Positions 7,149 through 9,926 of a DNA stretch of 9,926 nucleotides are shown here, in pieces. Numbering within the stretch: the first letter of the stretch is position 1; each line of letters opens with the position of its first letter. A program made the position numbers and the translations under genes. The DNA lies in contig JACPKO010000105.1 of the NCBI GenBank assembly GCA_016186985.1, positions 1 to 9,926 on the forward strand. Direction: 5' to 3'. The notes below the pieces were generated by a model. The model had not been told where the DNA came from, did not search any database, and saw only the letters and a list, made by a program, of their open reading frames with translations. Source of the DNA: Candidatus Daviesbacteria bacterium. GTDB lineage: Bacteria > Patescibacteriota > Microgenomatia > Daviesbacterales > UBA10151.

Positions 7149-7156
7149 CCCTTTTT
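7136..7156 (+). terminator. Short stem followed by a T-run between convergent genes
   Basis: GGTTA (7136-7140) and TAACC (7146-7150) pair around a five-base loop and are followed by C and five T residues (7152-7156). The TAA stop codon of the dockerin-type gene lies in the stem. Five base pairs is weak for an intrinsic terminator, but the position, 6 bp before the stop of the convergent gene, is right. Confidence 0.35.
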
Positions 7157-7802
7157 AACTTATGATTTTTTGCACAAGTAAGGTAATCCCTATTTTTTCC
7201 TCAATCAAACCCTGTTTAATTTTAAAGTCTGTTTCTATTAAATCTCTATAAAGTTTTATAATTCTTTCCGCCCTGAAATTCTTTTTTTGTGCTTCAATTT
7301 TTTGCCTTATGAAACCGGATTCTGTTTTAGGTTTTTGTACCATCCGGCGCAGAAAGTATGCCAGCATGCTTAGGATATATTGTCCTCCAAATTCAGTATA
7401 ATTTTTTTCAAGCTCCATATACGCCTTTTTGTTCAAATTTCCCAGCATATCCAAAAAAGGGAATATTGAAGTTTGGGACGATTCTTCGAAGATAAACACT
7501 TCTCCTTTTGCTTCGATAACTCTCTTCAAGATAGCTGAGGATTTTTCTAAAGCTTTTGAAAATTTGACCAAAACTGTCAAACCGGGATTTGCCTGACTTA
7601 AGCTTTCCTCCAATATTTTCATGTCCGGATTTTCTAAAATGACCAGCCGCTTATCTGAAAATAAACTCGGAGAAGAAAAATTAAGCCCGAGATCAGCCTC
7701 AAAACTCTCTGTTATAGAGAGAGGGTCAAAACCTGTTTTTATTTCAGCTACCTTTTTTAATACGCCCGGTTGAAAATTACCGTGGACTAAAATTAGTTTC
7801 AT
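7155..7802 (-). CDS. holA: DNA polymerase III delta subunit, compact form (HolA-like)
   Basis: The product has 215 residues, against about 330-340 for ordinary delta. Recognisable delta features are SLFSDKRLVILENP (47-60), the LVKFSKALEKSSAILKRV strand-helix (78-95), a jump at about 105-115, and then the C-terminal collar-domain pattern: FPFLDMLGNLNKKAYMELEKNYTEFGGQYILSMLAYFLRRMV, followed by the final helix pair D192-FKIKQGLIEEKIGITLLVQKI. Delta opens the sliding clamp as part of the clamp-loader ring. The missing length falls where the middle (lid) domain should be. Like other delta subunits it has no Walker ATP site. It starts 2 bp after the LCP stop and ends 6 bp from the convergent dockerin-type gene. 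Confidence 0.78.
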   Translation of the reverse strand: MKLILVHGNFQPGVLKKVAEIKTGFDPLSITESFEADLGLNFSSPSLFSDKRLVILENPDMKILEESLSQANPGLTVLVKFSKALEKSSAILKRVIEAKGEVFIFEESSQTSIFPFLDMLGNLNKKAYMELEKNYTEFGGQYILSMLAYFLRRMVQKPKTESGFIRQKIEAQKKNFRAERIIKLYRDLIETDFKIKQGLIEEKIGITLLVQKIIS

Positions 7803-7804
7803 TT

Positions 7805-9037
7805 TTAATCAGGGGCCGGTAAGGCAGAAGGTGTTGCTTCCAATTTAAGTTTTACAAAATCGGAAACTGTTTTCCAATCGTTATCTTTCGGTATTAAAAC
7901 AAACGCACCATACTTACCAGGAGAACCAACTGCAAAAACAGATTCTCCTTTACCTAAATCCCCCAATACAACATGATCCGTACTTTCGAGTTTTTTTGAC
8001 AACTTATAAAAATCAAGGAATTTATCCTGCTCTATATCTGTTTCAAAACTTTCCCCAAATGTCGCAGCTAAACCGAATAATTTTTTCGGGTCAAGCAGTG
8101 TCTCAAGCGATAGCACCTTAGCCCTGAAGGAATCGAGAACCAGCTGTTGTCGGCGCGACCTGGCAAAATCCGAGCCTTCGCCGTTTACCCCGGTCCTGCT
8201 TCTTACAAATTTTAAAGCAGTCACGCCATCCATATTCATTATCCCTTCGTCGAAATGGATTCGCTCAAACCGGCAGGCAAAATCAGAAGATTCAGTAGCA
8301 ATTTTATATCCCGGAAGGATAGAGCTTTGCTCATCGTTTAATGAAACGAGCACTTTATATTTTTTCTTACCCTCCTCAGTCCCCGGTGTAACCGGCGTAT
8401 CTAAAGGTAATTTAAGTTTTTTAAAATCTTCCTCTGTCATCTCGATTTCTTTTTCTGTTAGTCCGCATAGGTCTTCCTCTTTTCCTTCAATCGGATAGTT
8501 ATAATCATCAAAAGTTTTTGGGACTTTCACTTCAATCCCTTCGACCAAATCTATGGCTTTTGAAAACCCGTTAAAATCAACCCTTACGCCATATTGGATC
8601 GGCACGCCTAAGATCTCTCCTATTTTTTCCTCTGCATACTTTAATCCGTTACCGGTTTTCTTTTTTCCAACCTGGTAAAGAGTATTTACTTTAGCATCGG
8701 CATTATCCAGCCAGAGATCGCGCGGTATCGAGAAAAGTACTGCTTTACTCATTTTTAAATCATATGAGGCGACAATTATTGAGTCTGTTAGAGAAGCTCC
8801 TGCATGTTTGCCTCCGGCGTTGCCCAAAAGAAGTACGTTAACCCGTCCGTTATTTTCTTTAAAACGGCTCCTGTTAAAGACAAATTCGAAAGCGCTGGAA
8901 CCTGTTGAGGTAAAAAACCACCAGATAGCATAAATAATTATTCCTAAAACTGCTAAGAGCAGGAAGATTTTTACAGATGCGCTCTGTTTCTTGCCATAAG
9001 AACCCTTAACATTGCTGCCTGGGGAATTATTTTCCAT
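7805..9037 (-). CDS. LytR-CpsA-Psr (LCP) family cell-wall polymer transferase
   Basis: I chose the ATG at 9037 (410 residues). An upstream TTG at 9067 would add ten residues but overlaps tpiA by 23 bases. One membrane anchor (about 23-42) is followed by the LCP domain: NVLLLG (67-72), L-T-D-S-I-I-V (83-89), SIPRDLW (103-109), KVNTLY (116-121), VDFNGF, MDG-x-TALKFVRSR, and D290-FARSRRQQ. These carry the Asp and Arg residues that LCP enzymes use to bind pyrophosphate-linked lipid carriers. LCP proteins move glycopolymers from polyprenyl carriers to peptidoglycan outside the membrane. Between the VEGIEV strand and the MDG helix there is a charged insertion of roughly 60-70 residues, bordered by cysteines 191 and 255. 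It lies a few bases after tpiA and 2 bp before holA, which suggests cotranscription. Confidence 0.9.
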   Translation of the reverse strand: MENNSPGSNVKGSYGKKQSASVKIFLLLAVLGIIIYAIWWFFTSTGSSAFEFVFNRSRFKENNGRVNVLLLGNAGGKHAGASLTDSIIVASYDLKMSKAVLFSIPRDLWLDNADAKVNTLYQVGKKKTGNGLKYAEEKIGEILGVPIQYGVRVDFNGFSKAIDLVEGIEVKVPKTFDDYNYPIEGKEEDLCGLTEKEIEMTEEDFKKLKLPLDTPVTPGTEEGKKKYKVLVSLNDEQSSILPGYKIATESSDFACRFERIHFDEGIMNMDGVTALKFVRSRTGVNGEGSDFARSRRQQLVLDSFRAKVLSLETLLDPKKLFGLAATFGESFETDIEQDKFLDFYKLSKKLESTDHVVLGDLGKGESVFAVGSPGKYGAFVLIPKDNDWKTVSDFVKLKLEATPSALPAPD

Positions 9038-9044
9038 AGAGGAT

Positions 9045-9716
9045 TTATACTTTAGCGCAATTTTCAATAATTTTCAAAAACTCTTCCGGATCCAGACTTG
9101 CTTTCCCTATCAGGAGTCCCTTGATATTTTGCTGCTGCACAAAACTTGCGCAATTTACGGATGTTACACTTCCACCATACAAAACATTCACTTCCGGGTT
9201 TTTCGAGTTAATCTCCAGGGCAACTTTTTGGGCGTTTTCCGGTGTATCCGGAGTTCCTGTCCCTATAGCAAAAACCGGCTCATATGCCGCAATTTTTACG
9301 TCCGCCGGAATCGGGGTTTTTACACCTTGAATGCAAAAAATTGATTCTATTCCGGAACTTGACGTTTGTTTAACCTTTTCAGCCACTATTTCATCGGTTT
9401 CCCCGAATTTCTCTCTTCTTTCCGAATGACCAACTATTGAAAAATTCACCAGCTCTTTTAAGAGTTCCGCAGGCTCTTCCCCTGTATACGCTCCTTTGTC
9501 AAAAGGCGACAAATCCTGGCTGCCCAGAAAAATCGGGTACGCGTGGGTTTGGATTTCTTTTTTAAGTTCAGGAAGGCAGCTGAAAGTCGGGCAAACTATA
9601 ACTTGAATATTTTCTCTTTTTTGCAGTTTTGGGCCAACCTGATTTAGCCACTCCAGAGCCTCCGAAATCGTTTTATTACTTTTCCAGTTGGCAATTATCC
9701 AAATTCTTTTATCCAT
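9045..9716 (-). CDS. tpiA: Triosephosphate isomerase, shortened form
   Basis: The product has 223 residues, against about 250 for most bacterial enzymes. The catalytic set is complete: N10 and K12 in ANWKSN, H97 in SIVGHSERR, and E146 in AYEPVFAIGTGTP, which also starts the flexible active-site loop. The phosphate-binding strands YGGSV (180-184) and LIGKASL (202-208) are present. It interconverts dihydroxyacetone phosphate and glyceraldehyde 3-phosphate in glycolysis. The lost residues fall between CIQG (about 128-131) and the AYEP strand (144), where the usual CIGE(T)...helix region should be; short archaeal-type enzymes lose similar helices. The ATG at 9716 gives the normal N-terminus. An AAGG lies 17 bases upstream, too far to be a good ribosome-binding site. 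A second, partial tpiA start lies upstream at 9823. Confidence 0.93.
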   Translation of the reverse strand: MDKRIWIIANWKSNKTISEALEWLNQVGPKLQKRENIQVIVCPTFSCLPELKKEIQTHAYPIFLGSQDLSPFDKGAYTGEEPAELLKELVNFSIVGHSERREKFGETDEIVAEKVKQTSSSGIESIFCIQGVKTPIPADVKIAAYEPVFAIGTGTPDTPENAQKVALEINSKNPEVNVLYGGSVTSVNCASFVQQQNIKGLLIGKASLDPEEFLKIIENCAKV

Positions 9717-9730
9717 GTCAGTAAATTGTT

Positions 9731-9823
9731 TTACCTTTTTGCGAAGCGAAAAGGCAAGGTTCTCGAGCGAAGCGAGAGGTTCTTATTACTTTTCCAATTT
9801 GCTATTATCCAGAGTTTTTTCAT
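9731..9823 (-). pseudogene. Relic of a second tpiA 5' end (first 14 codons) running into a hairpin element
   Basis: The frame starts with ATG at 9823 and reads MKKLWIIANWKSNK, then NLSLRSRTLPFRFAKR and TAA at 9733-9731. Its first 14 residues match the start of the intact tpiA (MDKRIWIIANWKSNK), with WIIANWKSNK identical. Across the 33 aligned bases of the last 11 shared codons I count six differences, mostly at third positions, so this is not a simple assembly duplication. After codon 14 the frame is made of the GCGAAGC hairpin element and no longer resembles the isomerase. It retains N and K of the catalytic triad but can have no activity. A GGTGGGG stretch just before its ATG could act as a ribosome-binding site. 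Confidence 0.75.
9734..9777. repeat. Twin hairpins capped by GCGAAGC
   Basis: Hairpin one pairs CCTTTT (9734-9739) with AAAAGG (9749-9754), with GCGAAGC (9741-9747) at its tip. Hairpin two pairs TCTC (9761-9764) with GAGA (9774-9777), again with GCGAAGC (9767-9773) at its tip. AGGTTCT is repeated directly on both sides of the second hairpin (9757-9763 and 9777-9783). GCGAAGC itself folds as a GC/GC mini-stem with a GAA loop, known from DNA biophysics as an unusually stable mini-hairpin. The element lies between the relic and the intact tpiA. It resembles REP-type palindromic repeats, but its copy number cannot be seen in this window. Confidence 0.6.
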
Positions 9824-9926
9824 TTCCCCACCATCCATACTTTTCCAAGTCTATCACGAATTCTTCCGAAACTTCTACACCTTCTTGCTCTAATAAAGAT
9901 TTTTGCAACCCCTTGATATTCATATC
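9786..9926 (-). CDS. Unrecognised reading frame overlapping the tpiA relic (partial at window edge)
   Basis: The minus-strand frame is open from the window edge to a TAA at 9788-9786. An ATG at 9923 would give 45 residues, but the frame is open to the edge, so this may be the end of a longer gene. The visible peptide is acidic and ordinary in composition (EQEGVEVSEEFVIDLEKYGWWGNE), then reads through the tpiA relic in another frame and stops inside it. I do not recognise a family. The bias towards acidic and hydrophobic residues, compared with the Arg-rich peptide of the neighbouring frame, favours it being real. If so, it overlaps the old tpiA start by 38 bases. Confidence 0.4.
   Translation of the reverse strand, partial: DMNIKGLQKSLLEQEGVEVSEEFVIDLEKYGWWGNEKTLDNSKLEK

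Noticed and set aside
9038..9067. The TTG start of the LCP gene at 9067
   Set aside because: It would overlap the tpiA coding end by 23 bases and adds a Lys-rich stretch that is the tpiA tail in another frame. The ATG at 9037, just after the tpiA stop, is simpler.

Overview
The window looks like a chromosomal segment of an uncultured Candidate Phyla Radiation (Patescibacteria) bacterium, probably Microgenomates-like. This is inference from protein character: a 78-residue S20, compact DNA polymerase III delta and triosephosphate isomerase, a PilN/PilO cassette ending in a dockerin-type protein, and LCP and MurJ wall proteins. There is no 16S or other taxonomic marker. The genetic code is standard, because TGA is used as a stop (for example at the ends of the genes finishing at 5310 and 6204). 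Base composition is moderately AT-rich.

Layout. Positions 1-135 hold the C-terminal end of a membrane protein on the plus strand. Positions 136-306 hold a 63-bp palindromic element that can fold into a three-way junction. Positions 307-4336 are a minus-strand cluster read murJ -> lepA -> a small nucleotidyltransferase-fold gene; the last two are joined by a TAATG stop/start overlap. A 98-bp divergent intergenic region follows. Positions 4435-7148 are on the plus strand: rpsT, then a four-gene cassette of a PilN-like protein, a PilO-like protein, a small single-pass membrane protein and a fibronectin/dockerin-type membrane-anchored protein. The cassette meets a convergent minus-strand cluster (tpiA -> LCP -> holA, 9716 down to 7155) with only 6 bp between stop codons. 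Upstream of tpiA lies a second, diverged copy of only the first 14 tpiA codons, separated from the intact gene by twin hairpins capped by GCGAAGC. The window ends in an unrecognised partial reading frame that stops inside this relic.

Functional themes. The segment mixes translation (rpsT, lepA), replication (holA), glycolysis (tpiA), cell-wall building (murJ flips lipid II; LCP attaches polymers to the wall) and a type IV pilus-like inner-membrane platform coupled to a calcium-binding dockerin protein.

The most interesting signals are non-coding or architectural. First is the tpiA 5' relic with its hairpin element; its conserved length ends almost exactly where the overlapping upstream frame stops. 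Second are promoters placed so that transcription should begin at or beside the start codon of rpsT, the PilN-like gene and perhaps murJ, in a window with almost no Shine-Dalgarno sequences. I found no CRISPR array, tRNA, rRNA, insertion sequence or obvious defence system, so I cannot claim a wholly new system here.
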